Positions 44,764 to 52,843 of a stretch of DNA of 64,000 nt are shown here, in pieces. The stretch's first letter is position 1; each line of letters begins with the position of its first letter. Under the pieces are notes generated by a model. The model had not been told where the DNA came from, made no database searches, and saw only the letters and a list, made by a program, of their open reading frames with translations. This DNA is from Palsa-1248 sp963737835 (GTDB taxonomy: Bacteria > Gemmatimonadota > Gemmatimonadetes > Gemmatimonadales > Gemmatimonadaceae): positions 558,001 through 622,000 of the forward strand of contig CAVTUH010000001.1 of assembly GCA_963737835.1 (NCBI GenBank), read 5' to 3'. The translations under genes were made by a program, and so were the position numbers.

Positions 44764-47418
44764 GTGCCTGACCCGATCCCTCCCGAGCTCCAATCCGCCC
44801 TCGGCGCGAGCTATACGCTGGAGCGGGAGCTGGGTCGCGGAGGCATGGCCACCGTCTATCTGGCGCGCGACACCAAGCACGGGCGCCAAGTCGCGCTCAA
44901 GGTCCTACACCGGGATCTCTCAGTCTCGCTGGGGCCCGAGCGCTTCCGGCGCGAGATCGGGTTTGCCGCGACGCTCCAGCATCCCCACATCCTGACAGTC
45001 CTCGACTCCGGTGAAACTCCGGCCGGAGATCTCTGGTTTACGATGCCGTACGTGAAGGGGGAGTCGCTGCGTGATCGGCTGCGACGGGAGGCGCAGGTCG
45101 GGCTGGAGGACGCGGTCCGCATCACGCGCGAGGTGGCGCTGGCCCTCGACTTCGCCCACAAGAGCGGGATCGTGCACCGGGATGTGAAGCCGGAGAACAT
45201 CCTGCTCACCTCCGACGGGCAGGCACTCCTGGCCGACTTCGGCATCGCCCGGGCACTCGCAGCCGGAGTGGCGGCTAGACCAGGAACCACGCTAACGGCG
45301 ACTGGCATGGCCGTTGGGACGCCGTCTTACATGAGTCCCGAGCAGGCGAGCGGCGAGCGGACGGTTGGACCAGCGAGCGATATCTACGCCCTTGGCGCGG
45401 TGTGCTACGAGATGCTGGCCGGCGAGCCGCCTTTCACTGGGGCGACGGCGCAGGCGGTGATCGCCAAGATGATGTCGAGCGAGCCGCCGTCCGTGCGTCG
45501 CATGCGGGCGTCGGTGCCCGAGGGGGTCGACGCGGCCGTTCGACGGGCGCTCGCCCAGGTACCCGGGGACCGCTGGCCGACAGCCGGTGAGTTCGCGCGT
45601 GCACTCGAGGTGGCCGAACGCGCTGTAGCGCGCCGCACATCCTCGCGGACCACGCCGGCGGCCGTCACCGGTCCCCGCCAGCCCAGGCTTCCGGTTGCCG
45701 CGCTCTCGTTGGCACTCGGCTTTCTCATCGGCCTCGGCGTTCTGTTCGCCTGGCGATCCCGCGCGGCGGCAACGGCAGCGCCGTCCGGCGCGACTCGGCT
45801 GGCGGTGCTTCCGTTCGACAATCTAGGGGATTCGGCCGACGCGTACTTCGCCAATGGCGTGACGGACGCCGTTCGGAGCAAACTGACGAGCCTTCCGAGC
45901 CTCGAAGTCATCGGCTCCGCCAGCTCCGCGCAGTATCGGCACACGACGAAATCGCCACGCGATATCGCCCAGGAACTGGGAGTCCGCTACCTCCTGATCG
46001 GGAAAGTGCGGTGGGCAAAGGGCCCAGGCGGGACGAGTCGCGTGCAGGTCAGTCCAGAGTTGCTCGATGCATCGACAGCGGCCGACAAGTGGGCCGAACC
46101 GTTCGACGCGCCGATGACGGACGTGTTCCAGGTGCAGGGTGACATCGCCGAAAAAGTGGCCCGCTCGCTCCAGGTGGCACTGACGCCGGCAGCCACGCAG
46201 ACACTTGCGGCGCGCCCCACGAGTGACCTGGGGGCGTACGACGCCTACCTCCGCGGCTTCGGTCTCATGAGCAGCGGGAACGCGCCCGTGACTCTTCATG
46301 GCGCGATCGCTGCCTTCCGCGAAGCGGTCGGACGGGACTCGACATTTGCGCTCGCGTGGGCCCGACTCGGGAATGCGTACTCGCTCCTCGTCTCGAACAG
46401 CAACGCGGCGCCGGCCGTTACGGACTCGGCTGACCGCGCGACTGCTCGGGCATTGGCTCTTGCACCAGATCTGCCGGAGGCGCATGCGGCGCGGGCCACT
46501 GACTACATGGTGCGCGGCGATCCGGTATCGGCGCTCGGCCAAGCCGAGGCAGGCTTGGCGCGGTCGCCGAACAACACCGCGCTCCTGCGCGCAGCGGCGT
46601 CGGCCGAGCAGGGCATGGGACGGTGGGCTGAGGCGGCGGACCATGCACGGCAGGGGATGCGCATCGATCCCCGCGACGCGCCGACGTTCTCGCGATACTG
46701 CGAGATCCAACGCTGGCGCCGCCAACTCACCGACGCCGCACCCGCCTGCGCGCGGTCGCTCGAGCTGCGTCCGGACAATCTGAACTTCATCGAGTCGAGC
46801 GCGATGCTGGCGTTGGCGCAGGGGAGCTTAGCGAGCGCGCAGCAGGTGATCCACGCCGTGCCACCGACGATGGACCAGTCGGCGGTCGTCGCGTATTTCG
46901 GTACGTACTGGGACCTCGACTGGGTTCTCGACACCGCCCAACAGGCACGCCTGCTGACGCTGGGACCCGACGCGTTCGACGGCGACCGCGCCACCTGGGC
47001 GACCGTGCTTGCCGAGGTCTCCGCGTTGCATGGGGATCGTGTGCGCACCCGGATTTACGCGGACTCGGCACGCATCGAGTTCGAGTCGCAGCTACGGGCG
47101 AGCCCCGACGATCCGTCGCGCCATGCATTCATGGGGCTCGCGCTCGCCTACCTCGGCCGCTCGCCCGAGGCAATGCGGGAGGCGGAGCGTGGTGCAGCGC
47201 TCATGCCGGTCAGCAAGGATGCCCGCGTAGGCGCTTACATCCAATACATGCTGGCACGTGTGTATCTCACGTCCGGGCAGCCGGAGAGAGCGCTGGACGT
47301 GCTCGAGCCGCTCATGAAGATCCCCTTCTACATGACTCCGGCCTGGCTCCGCATCGATCCCACGTGGGCCGCGCTTCGCGGGAATCCGCGGTTCGAGCGA
47401 CTCATCGCTGGGACCTGA
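44764..47418 (+). CDS. Membrane Ser/Thr protein kinase with TolB-like domain and TPR repeats
   Basis: The 884-residue protein starts with GTG. Residues ~15-285 are a Hanks-type kinase: ELGRGGMATVYLARD, VALKVL, HRDVKPENILL, ADFGIARAL and GTPSYMSPEQA. A single membrane helix (VAALSLALGFLIGLGVLFAW) lies near residue 310. Next comes a TolB/FlgO-like N-terminal domain (RLAVLPFDNLGDSADAYFAN, then a LIGKV region) to about residue 480. TPR-type helical repeats fill the rest (RDSTFALAWARLGNAYSL, RRSPNNTALLRAAASAE-like). This architecture is common in Gemmatimonadota and Acidobacteriota. It probably senses through the outer part and phosphorylates cytoplasmic targets. Confidence 0.93.
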   Translation: MPDPIPPELQSALGASYTLERELGRGGMATVYLARDTKHGRQVALKVLHRDLSVSLGPERFRREIGFAATLQHPHILTVLDSGETPAGDLWFTMPYVKGESLRDRLRREAQVGLEDAVRITREVALALDFAHKSGIVHRDVKPENILLTSDGQALLADFGIARALAAGVAARPGTTLTATGMAVGTPSYMSPEQASGERTVGPASDIYALGAVCYEMLAGEPPFTGATAQAVIAKMMSSEPPSVRRMRASVPEGVDAAVRRALAQVPGDRWPTAGEFARALEVAERAVARRTSSRTTPAAVTGPRQPRLPVAALSLALGFLIGLGVLFAWRSRAAATAAPSGATRLAVLPFDNLGDSADAYFANGVTDAVRSKLTSLPSLEVIGSASSAQYRHTTKSPRDIAQELGVRYLLIGKVRWAKGPGGTSRVQVSPELLDASTAADKWAEPFDAPMTDVFQVQGDIAEKVARSLQVALTPAATQTLAARPTSDLGAYDAYLRGFGLMSSGNAPVTLHGAIAAFREAVGRDSTFALAWARLGNAYSLLVSNSNAAPAVTDSADRATARALALAPDLPEAHAARATDYMVRGDPVSALGQAEAGLARSPNNTALLRAAASAEQGMGRWAEAADHARQGMRIDPRDAPTFSRYCEIQRWRRQLTDAAPACARSLELRPDNLNFIESSAMLALAQGSLASAQQVIHAVPPTMDQSAVVAYFGTYWDLDWVLDTAQQARLLTLGPDAFDGDRATWATVLAEVSALHGDRVRTRIYADSARIEFESQLRASPDDPSRHAFMGLALAYLGRSPEAMREAERGAALMPVSKDARVGAYIQYMLARVYLTSGQPERALDVLEPLMKIPFYMTPAWLRIDPTWAALRGNPRFERLIAGT

Positions 47419-47459
47419 CGCGCTCCGCGCGCTCGCGGCCGTCCCTCGCCCGTCGCCCG

Positions 47460-48020
47460 ATGAACGTTGCACTGCCTGGTGAGCTTGATGTCCTGCGCAA
47501 TGTCTCAGCGCGTTTCGAGGACGCTGGCATTCCGTACATGCTGACAGGCTCCCTAGCCATGAACTACTATGCCATGCCGCGTATGACTCGCGACATCGAT
47601 CTGGTCGCGGACCTTGAACGGGCCGACATCGAGCGGATCGTAGCGATCTTCGAGGCGCGCTATTACGTGTCACCGATCGCGGTCGCCGACGCCGTACGAG
47701 ACCGCTCGTCGTTCAACCTCATCGAGCAGGCAAGCGTCACGAAAGTCGACATCTTCCCGAGAAAGCGAGACCATTTTCGCGAGGTGGAGTTTGCACGCAG
47801 GCGGCGAGTGGCGATCGGAGACTTTTCAATCTGGATCGTGTCGGCGGACGATCTCGTGCTGGCGAAGCTGCTCTGGGCCCGTGAATCACATTCCGATGCA
47901 CAGATTCGCGATGTGCGTGCACTGCTGAACGCCACGGTGGATCACGGGTATATTGAGACATGGGTCCGCACGCTGGCACTCGAGCAGATTTGGGGGGAGG
48001 TCCACCGACGACGGACATGA
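47460..48020 (+). CDS. MNT/AbiEii-type nucleotidyltransferase (DUF6036-like)
   Basis: The 186-residue protein starts MNVALPGELDVLRNVSARFE. The nucleotidyltransferase signature is GSLAMNYYAMPRMTRDIDLVAD, i.e. G-S followed by D-x-D, with a third acidic strand in SVTKVDIFPRKR. A helical C-terminus (DDLVLAKLLWARES) follows, as in the AbiEii/DUF6036 group, some members of which are toxins that modify tRNA. The stop overlaps the start of the next small gene by ATGA, so they are a coupled pair. Whether this is a toxin cannot be told from sequence alone. Confidence 0.85.
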   Translation: MNVALPGELDVLRNVSARFEDAGIPYMLTGSLAMNYYAMPRMTRDIDLVADLERADIERIVAIFEARYYVSPIAVADAVRDRSSFNLIEQASVTKVDIFPRKRDHFREVEFARRRRVAIGDFSIWIVSADDLVLAKLLWARESHSDAQIRDVRALLNATVDHGYIETWVRTLALEQIWGEVHRRRT

Positions 48021-48274
48021 TGGACACCGCCCCTGAGATCGTCCAGCGCTACCGCGACATGCTATTCGCGCGTTCGCCTGCAGACCGGTTCATAATGGGT
48101 ACGCTCATGTTCGACACCGCGCGCACGATGGTCCTGGCCTCGTTCCCATCTGATCTGCCGCCGGACGAGTTGCGCCGTCGCTTGTTCGCCCGGTTGTATG
48201 GCGATGAGTTACCGGCCGATCGGATCCCCCAGGCGTTGCGCAATGCGAGCCATGGCTTCGGTCCTCCCCGCTGA
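48017..48274 (+). CDS. Small partner protein of the nucleotidyltransferase
   Basis: This 85-residue protein starts at the ATG overlapping the nucleotidyltransferase stop: MMDTAPEIVQRYRDMLFARS, then FIMGTLMFDTARTMVLASFP and LRRRLFARLYGDEL. It is predicted to be all-helical with no signal or membrane segment. Proteins with this M-FD-AR-x-MV-x-ASF pattern occur next to nucleotidyltransferases in various genomes in my recollection. The tight coupling suggests an antitoxin-like or accessory role; this is inference. Confidence 0.65.
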   Translation: MMDTAPEIVQRYRDMLFARSPADRFIMGTLMFDTARTMVLASFPSDLPPDELRRRLFARLYGDELPADRIPQALRNASHGFGPPR

Positions 48275-48326
48275 GCGGCTACTCAAGGGCTGGTCAGTCG
48301 GCACGCGAGGATGATCCGACACCCCC

Positions 48327-49562
48327 TCAATTCCCTCCCTGCCCCGAGGTTCGGCCGGGCCACACCACGCCCTGATGCTCCGCCACACTGCCCATCCCCA
48401 TGTAGACGAACTTCTGCACGCGCTTTCCTTCGTAGGTCTCGGTCGTGTAGATGTTCCCCTTGGAATCCGTGGCGATGCTATGCACGGCGAAGAACTGGCC
48501 GGGCTGGCGGCCGCCGTCGCCGAAGCTGGTGATGATGTCCAGTGACTGGCGGTCGACGACGTAGACTTGCTCGTTCTTGCCGTCGGCGAGATAGATGTAC
48601 TTCTGATCGGGATCGCGCGAGAACGCGATGTCCCAGACGGAGCCGTCGCCGCGCGTAAATGGCTTGATGATCTGCTCCTTCACGAACTGGCCTGGCTTGG
48701 TGAAGACCTGGATGCGGTCGTTCACGCGGTCGCACACGTACACGAGCCCGTCGTGCGAGGGCTCGGCACAATGCACGGGGTTACGGAACTGCGGGTCGAG
48801 CGGCGCGCCGGGAATGTACGGTCCCGGGTTGGAGTCCGACGGCACGTGGGCGTACGCGCCCCAGTAGCGCTTGATCTTCCCGTTGTCCATGTCGATCACG
48901 GCGACGCGCTTGTTGCCGTAGCCGTCGGCGATGAACGCCTCGTTGGCGGCGACGTCGAATGAGATCTTGGCCACGCGGCCGAAGTGGTCCCTGGCATTGC
49001 TGTTCACCGTCGCGTGCGGCGAGCCGATCTCCATCAGGAACTTGCCGTCGTGGGTGAACTTGAGGATGAACGAGTCGATCGTGCCCGCCGGGCAATCCGG
49101 CTTGCCGGGCGGCGGACAGGTGCCGTTGCCGCCGATCCACACGTTGTCCTTGTTATCGATGGAGATGCCGTGGTTCGACGCGGGCCAATCGTAGTCCTTG
49201 TTCGGGCCACCCCACGCGTTCACCAGATTGCCCGCAGGATCGAACTCCAGCACCGGCGGCGCCGGCACGCAGCAGTCGCTGAGCTTCGGATTCTGCGCCG
49301 CGCCGATCTCCGTCTGCGCGTCGAAGGTATCGTTGCGGTGGACGATGAACACGTGGTCGTTGGCGTCCACGCCCACGCCGATCACGTTGCCGAGCACCCA
49401 GTGGTGGGGCAGCGGCTTGGGCCAGAGCGGGTCGACCTCGAAACGCGGGGCGGTGACGTCATGCGAGCGCGCACGGGCCTCGAGGGCGTGCTGGCCTGCG
49501 TCCAGGGCGACGAAAGTCGCGCCCAACGCGGCGGCAAAGACAAGGCGGCGGGCGCGGATCAT
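48327..49562 (-). CDS. Secreted six-bladed beta-propeller (NHL/PAL-like), copy 2
   Basis: From the ATG at 49562 (ATGA overlap with the upstream paralogue) the product has 411 residues, with a signal peptide (RRLVFAAALGATFVALDAG). NHL-type blades repeat D-x-x-G-N-V-x-V-D (DNVWIGGNGTC, EAFIADGYGNKRVAVID, LVYVCDRVNDRIQVF, NIYTTETYEGKRVQKF). A CC pair (LSDCCVPAPPVLEFD) near residue 100 and other Cys suggest disulphides. The fold matches peptidyl-alpha-hydroxyglycine amidating lyase-like propellers. Enzymatic activity is unproven. It is clearly paralogous to the neighbouring gene. Confidence 0.82.
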   Translation of the reverse strand: MIRARRLVFAAALGATFVALDAGQHALEARARSHDVTAPRFEVDPLWPKPLPHHWVLGNVIGVGVDANDHVFIVHRNDTFDAQTEIGAAQNPKLSDCCVPAPPVLEFDPAGNLVNAWGGPNKDYDWPASNHGISIDNKDNVWIGGNGTCPPPGKPDCPAGTIDSFILKFTHDGKFLMEIGSPHATVNSNARDHFGRVAKISFDVAANEAFIADGYGNKRVAVIDMDNGKIKRYWGAYAHVPSDSNPGPYIPGAPLDPQFRNPVHCAEPSHDGLVYVCDRVNDRIQVFTKPGQFVKEQIIKPFTRGDGSVWDIAFSRDPDQKYIYLADGKNEQVYVVDRQSLDIITSFGDGGRQPGQFFAVHSIATDSKGNIYTTETYEGKRVQKFVYMGMGSVAEHQGVVWPGRTSGQGGN

Positions 49563-50803
49563 GGCCGGGCCCCCTGTGCCGACGGCGGCCACACGGTGCC
49601 GGCATTCGCCGTCGTCACCGGCGCCACTCCGTTGAACGTGAACTTCTGCACGCGCTTGCCCTCGTAGGTTTCGGCGGTGTACAGATTGCCCTTGGAGTCC
49701 ACGGCGATCGCGTCGACGGCGTAGAACTGCCCCGGCTGGCGGCCGCCGTCGCCGAAGCTAGTGAGCTCGGTAAGGGAGCGGCGGTCGAGCACGTGCACGA
49801 CCTCGTTCATGCCGTCGGCGACGTAGAGGTACCGCTGCGCGGGATCGCGCGAGAACGCGATGTCCCACACCGAGCCGGCGCCGAGCGTCTGCGACGCCAC
49901 GCGTACTTCCTTCACGAACTTCCCTTGCCGCGTGAAGACCTGGATGCGGTCGTTGTTCGAGTCGCACACGTAGACGTAGCCGTCGGCGGAGAGCGCGGCG
50001 CAGCGCACGACGCCGAACTGCGCCGGCGCCGGAGCGGACGGATCGTACTTCGCGACCGCCGCGTCGTCAGGCTTCTTTCCGTAGGCGCCCCAGTACCGTT
50101 TGATCGCGCCGCTGGTCATGTCGATCACGGCCACGCGGTGGTTGCGATATCCGTCGGCGACGTAGGCTTCGTTCGTCCCGGCATCGAAGGAAAAGCGCGC
50201 GGGACCGCCGAACGTCGTCGTGCTGTTGCTGTTGGCTGGCTGCGCGGGCACGCGAACTGCGCCGCGGGTGCGAAGCTGGGGCGCCGAGGATCGCGACACG
50301 CCGCCGTACGCGGTATCGCCGCCGCGCGAGTTGCCGGCCGCCGCCGCGCTGGCCGCGCCCTCGCCGAACTGGGCGATGAACTTCCCGTCAGGTGCGAACT
50401 TCAGGATGCGCGAATCAGCCCCGCCCTGCCCGCCGATCCACACGTTGCCTTTCGGATCCACGGCGACGCCGGCGTTCATCTCGGGCCAGTCGTAGCCCTT
50501 GCCCTCGCCGCCGAAGTGGCCGACCACGTTCCCGGCGGCGTCGTACTCGATGACATTCGGCGCCGGCATGCAACACTCGGCGGACGGCGGGTTCAGCTCG
50601 AGCCCGGTCTCGGTACGCTGGTTGAAGGTGTCGGTGAGGTTGACGACGAACACGTGGTCGCGCGCGTCGACCGCTACGCCAGTGACCGAGCCGAGGATCC
50701 AATGGTTTGGCATCGGCCTGGGCCACATGGGGTCGGCGGTGAAGCGCGGGGCCTGAGGCGCGAGCAGCAGCAACCCACCGAGCAATAGACTCCGTCTGTT
50801 CAT
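49559..50803 (-). CDS. Secreted six-bladed beta-propeller (NHL/PAL-like), copy 1
   Basis: The 414-residue protein starts at the ATG at 50803, with GGAGGTCGA upstream. It begins MNRRSLLLGGLLLLAPQAPR, a signal peptide. Blade motifs include GNVWIGGQGGADSRILKFAP, EAYVADGYRNHRVAVIDM, YVYVCDSNNDRIQVFTRQG and NLYTAETYEGKRVQKFTF, nearly identical in places to copy 2. A 35-residue Ala/Ser/Gly-rich insertion (around SAAAAGNSRGGD) is unique to this copy. The CC pair is conserved (ECCMPAPN). Periplasmic; probably acts with the quinoprotein cluster transcribed in the opposite direction. Confidence 0.82.
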   Translation of the reverse strand: MNRRSLLLGGLLLLAPQAPRFTADPMWPRPMPNHWILGSVTGVAVDARDHVFVVNLTDTFNQRTETGLELNPPSAECCMPAPNVIEYDAAGNVVGHFGGEGKGYDWPEMNAGVAVDPKGNVWIGGQGGADSRILKFAPDGKFIAQFGEGAASAAAAGNSRGGDTAYGGVSRSSAPQLRTRGAVRVPAQPANSNSTTTFGGPARFSFDAGTNEAYVADGYRNHRVAVIDMTSGAIKRYWGAYGKKPDDAAVAKYDPSAPAPAQFGVVRCAALSADGYVYVCDSNNDRIQVFTRQGKFVKEVRVASQTLGAGSVWDIAFSRDPAQRYLYVADGMNEVVHVLDRRSLTELTSFGDGGRQPGQFYAVDAIAVDSKGNLYTAETYEGKRVQKFTFNGVAPVTTANAGTVWPPSAQGARP

Positions 50804-50845
50804 TCGACCTCCAGTCATCGCGAGCCGAAGCCACAGGATCCGGCA

Positions 50846-50880
50846 TCTCTACTTTCTGCTTTCTCCTTTCGACTTTCTGC
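50846..50880. repeat. AGAAAGT-type heptamers between divergent genes
   Basis: Read on the minus strand, CGCAGAAAGTCGAAAGGAGA is followed by AAGCAGAAAGTAGAG, several AGAAAG(T/C/G) units with roughly heptamer spacing. They lie between the divergent propeller and HupE-like genes without a matching inverted arm. Confidence 0.55.
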
Positions 50881-50925
50881 GGACCCGCAGGGCCCGCCGG
50901 CCTGTCCGCTTTCAGGACCAGCCGA

Positions 50926-50931
50926 TATAAT
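50926..50931 (+). promoter_or_regulatory. -10 element of the HupE-like gene
   Basis: A perfect TATAAT stands seven bases before the in-frame GTG at 50939, so this gene probably has a leaderless transcript starting at 50939 (a GTG at 50933 lies too close to the -10). The -35 region (around 50903) is weak. Inverted AGAAAGT motifs lie just upstream (50846-50880). Confidence 0.5.
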
Positions 50932-50938
50932 CGTGGCC

Positions 50939-52311
50939 GTGATAGTACGGCCGGGCAGACTCCATCGTCCAGTCCTGGCTGTCGCCGCGGCTCTCGTAGG
51001 CCTGTTGGCGCTGCCGGCGACGCAATGGGCTCACGACATTCCGAGCAGCGTCACCGTGCTCGCCTTCGTGAAGCCCGAGGCGCACACGTTACGCGTGGTG
51101 ATGCGCGTGCCGCTCGCAGCCATGCGCGACGTGCAACTTCCCGATGCACGGCCCCGGCTATCTCGACCTCGACAGCCTGGCCGACGGGACACTGCTGGGC
51201 GACGCGGCCAGGGTGTGGATCGCCAACGACCTCCGCATGTACGAGGGCGCCGAGCGACTCGGCGCGCCAAAGGTCGTGGCGACCCGGGTTTCGCTCCCGT
51301 CGGACCGCTCGTTCACGACGTACGAGGCCGCGCTCGCCCACGTGTCCGGTGGCCCCGCCGCGACGGCCACCGAGCTGATGTGGAATCAGGCGATGCTCGA
51401 CGTGGAGCTCGAGTATCCGATCCGTGACGCGGCGCTCGCGATTCTCCATCGAGCCGACCCTGGCGCGCCTCGGTGTGCGCACCACGACAGTGCTGCGGTT
51501 CGTGCTGCCGGGCGGCGGCGAGCGCGATTTCGAGTACCTCGGCGATCCCGGGCTCGTGCACCTCGACCCGAGCTGGTATCAGGCCGCGGCGCGCTTCGTC
51601 GCTGCTCGGCTTCGAGCACATCCCGAGCGGCACCGACCACCTGCTGTTTCTGCTCTGTCTGGTGATCCCGTTCCGCAGCCTCCGCCCGCTGATCGCGATC
51701 GTGACCGCGTTCACCGTCGCGCATTCGATCACACTCATCGCGTCGGCGAGCGGATTCGCGCCGAGCGCCCTGTGGTTCCCGCCGCTCATCGAGGTGCTGA
51801 TCGCGGCGTCGATCGTATACATGGCGATCGAGAACATCGTGGGCGCCAAGCTGGAGCGGCGGTGGCTGGTGGCGTTCGGGTTCGGACTCGTGCACGGCTT
51901 CGGCTTCTCCTTCACGCTGCGCCAGTCGCATGCAGTTCGCGGGAGCGCACCTCGCCGCGTCGCTGCTGTCGTTCAACCTCGGCGTGGAGCTGGGGCAGTT
52001 GTTCGTCCTCGCGCTCGCTGTGCCCGCGCTGAACTGGCTGTTCCGGCACGCGGTGGCCGAGCGGATGGGGACGATCATTCTCTCGGCGTTCGTGGCGCAC
52101 ACGGCGTGGCACTGGATGCTCGACCGGTGGGCGGTGCTGTCGCGGTACGAGCTGACCTTGCCCGCGCTCGACGCGGAATTCGCCGCCGGCGCCATGCGCG
52201 CCGCCATGCTGCTGATCGTGCGTCGCCGGCGCCGGTTGGGCGACGTACGAGCTGTACCGCCGGCTCGCGCGCCACCGGGACGGCGCCGCCGCTCTGGCGG
52301 GGACGGACTGA
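50939..52311 (+). CDS. HupE/UreJ-like membrane protein, five apparent frameshifts
   Basis: Six reading frames in succession reconstruct one protein of about 455 residues. A signal peptide comes first (LAVAAALVGLLALPATQWAH), then a periplasmic beta domain (GYLDLDSLADGTLLGDAARV, FVLPGGGERDFEYLGDPGLV). The HupE/UreJ_2 membrane domain follows: GFEHIPSGTDHLLFLLCLVI with conserved H-x3-G-x-DH, AFTVAHSITL, GFGLVHGFGFS, FNLGVELGQLFVL. Shifts lie near 51142, 51444, 51600, 51929 and 52221. Each behaves as one extra base. HupE/UreJ relatives are linked to nickel or other metal import. It heads the cytochrome c / PQQ-dehydrogenase unit. Confidence 0.8.
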
Positions 52312-52319
52312 AACCTGAC

Positions 52320-52843
52320 ATGATGTTACGCCTACCCTTGGGCTTGGGCGACGCATGGCGTCGCCCCCACAAACCGGTGCGACGCGCCCTGACCGTCATC
52401 GCCGTCGCGCTGGGTGCCGCCGCGTTCGGGCGCCATGCCGACGCGCAGACCGATACCGCGGCGCCGACACGCCGGCGCGACGACCACGACGCTGAGCGGC
52501 ATCTACACCGCGGAGCAGGCCTCGCGCGGCCAGAGACGTGTACTCGGGAAGCTGCCGCGGATGCCACACGCCGGCGTCGCACACGGGCGCCACGTTCGCC
52601 ACGTATTGGCTGCACAAGTCGGTCGCCGACCTGTTCACGTACGTCGCCACGAACATGCCCAAGAACGATCCGGGCAGCCTCGATCCGCACGACGTGGCCG
52701 ACGTGGTGGCCTACCTGCTGAAAATGAACCAGATGCCGGCCGGGCCAACGGAGCTGGTACCCGACACGACCGCGCTGCGACAGATCCGGATCGACGCAAA
52801 GAGCAGTCCCGCAACCTCCACCACCAGAGGGAAGTCTCCATGA
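52320..52843 (+). CDS. Periplasmic cytochrome c, two apparent frameshifts
   Basis: The gene starts ATGATG at 52320 with a signal-like segment (RALTVIAVALGAAAFGRHAD) in one frame. It continues AGATTTTLSGIYTAEQASRG in a second, and VYSGSCRGCHTPASHTGATF in a third. The haem attachment site is CRGCH. The distal Met ligand is probably in NMPKNDPGSL, followed by DVADVVAYLLKMNQMPAGPT, the standard cytochrome c C-terminus. Shifts lie near 52470 and 52535, each as one extra base. Its TGA overlaps the ATG of the dehydrogenase, so it is the likely electron acceptor of that enzyme. Confidence 0.82.

Noticed and set aside
50939..52311. HupE-like gene as a decayed pseudogene
   Set aside because: All conserved motifs are intact and no stop codons occur within segments; only single-base shifts separate them, so sequence error is more likely than decay.
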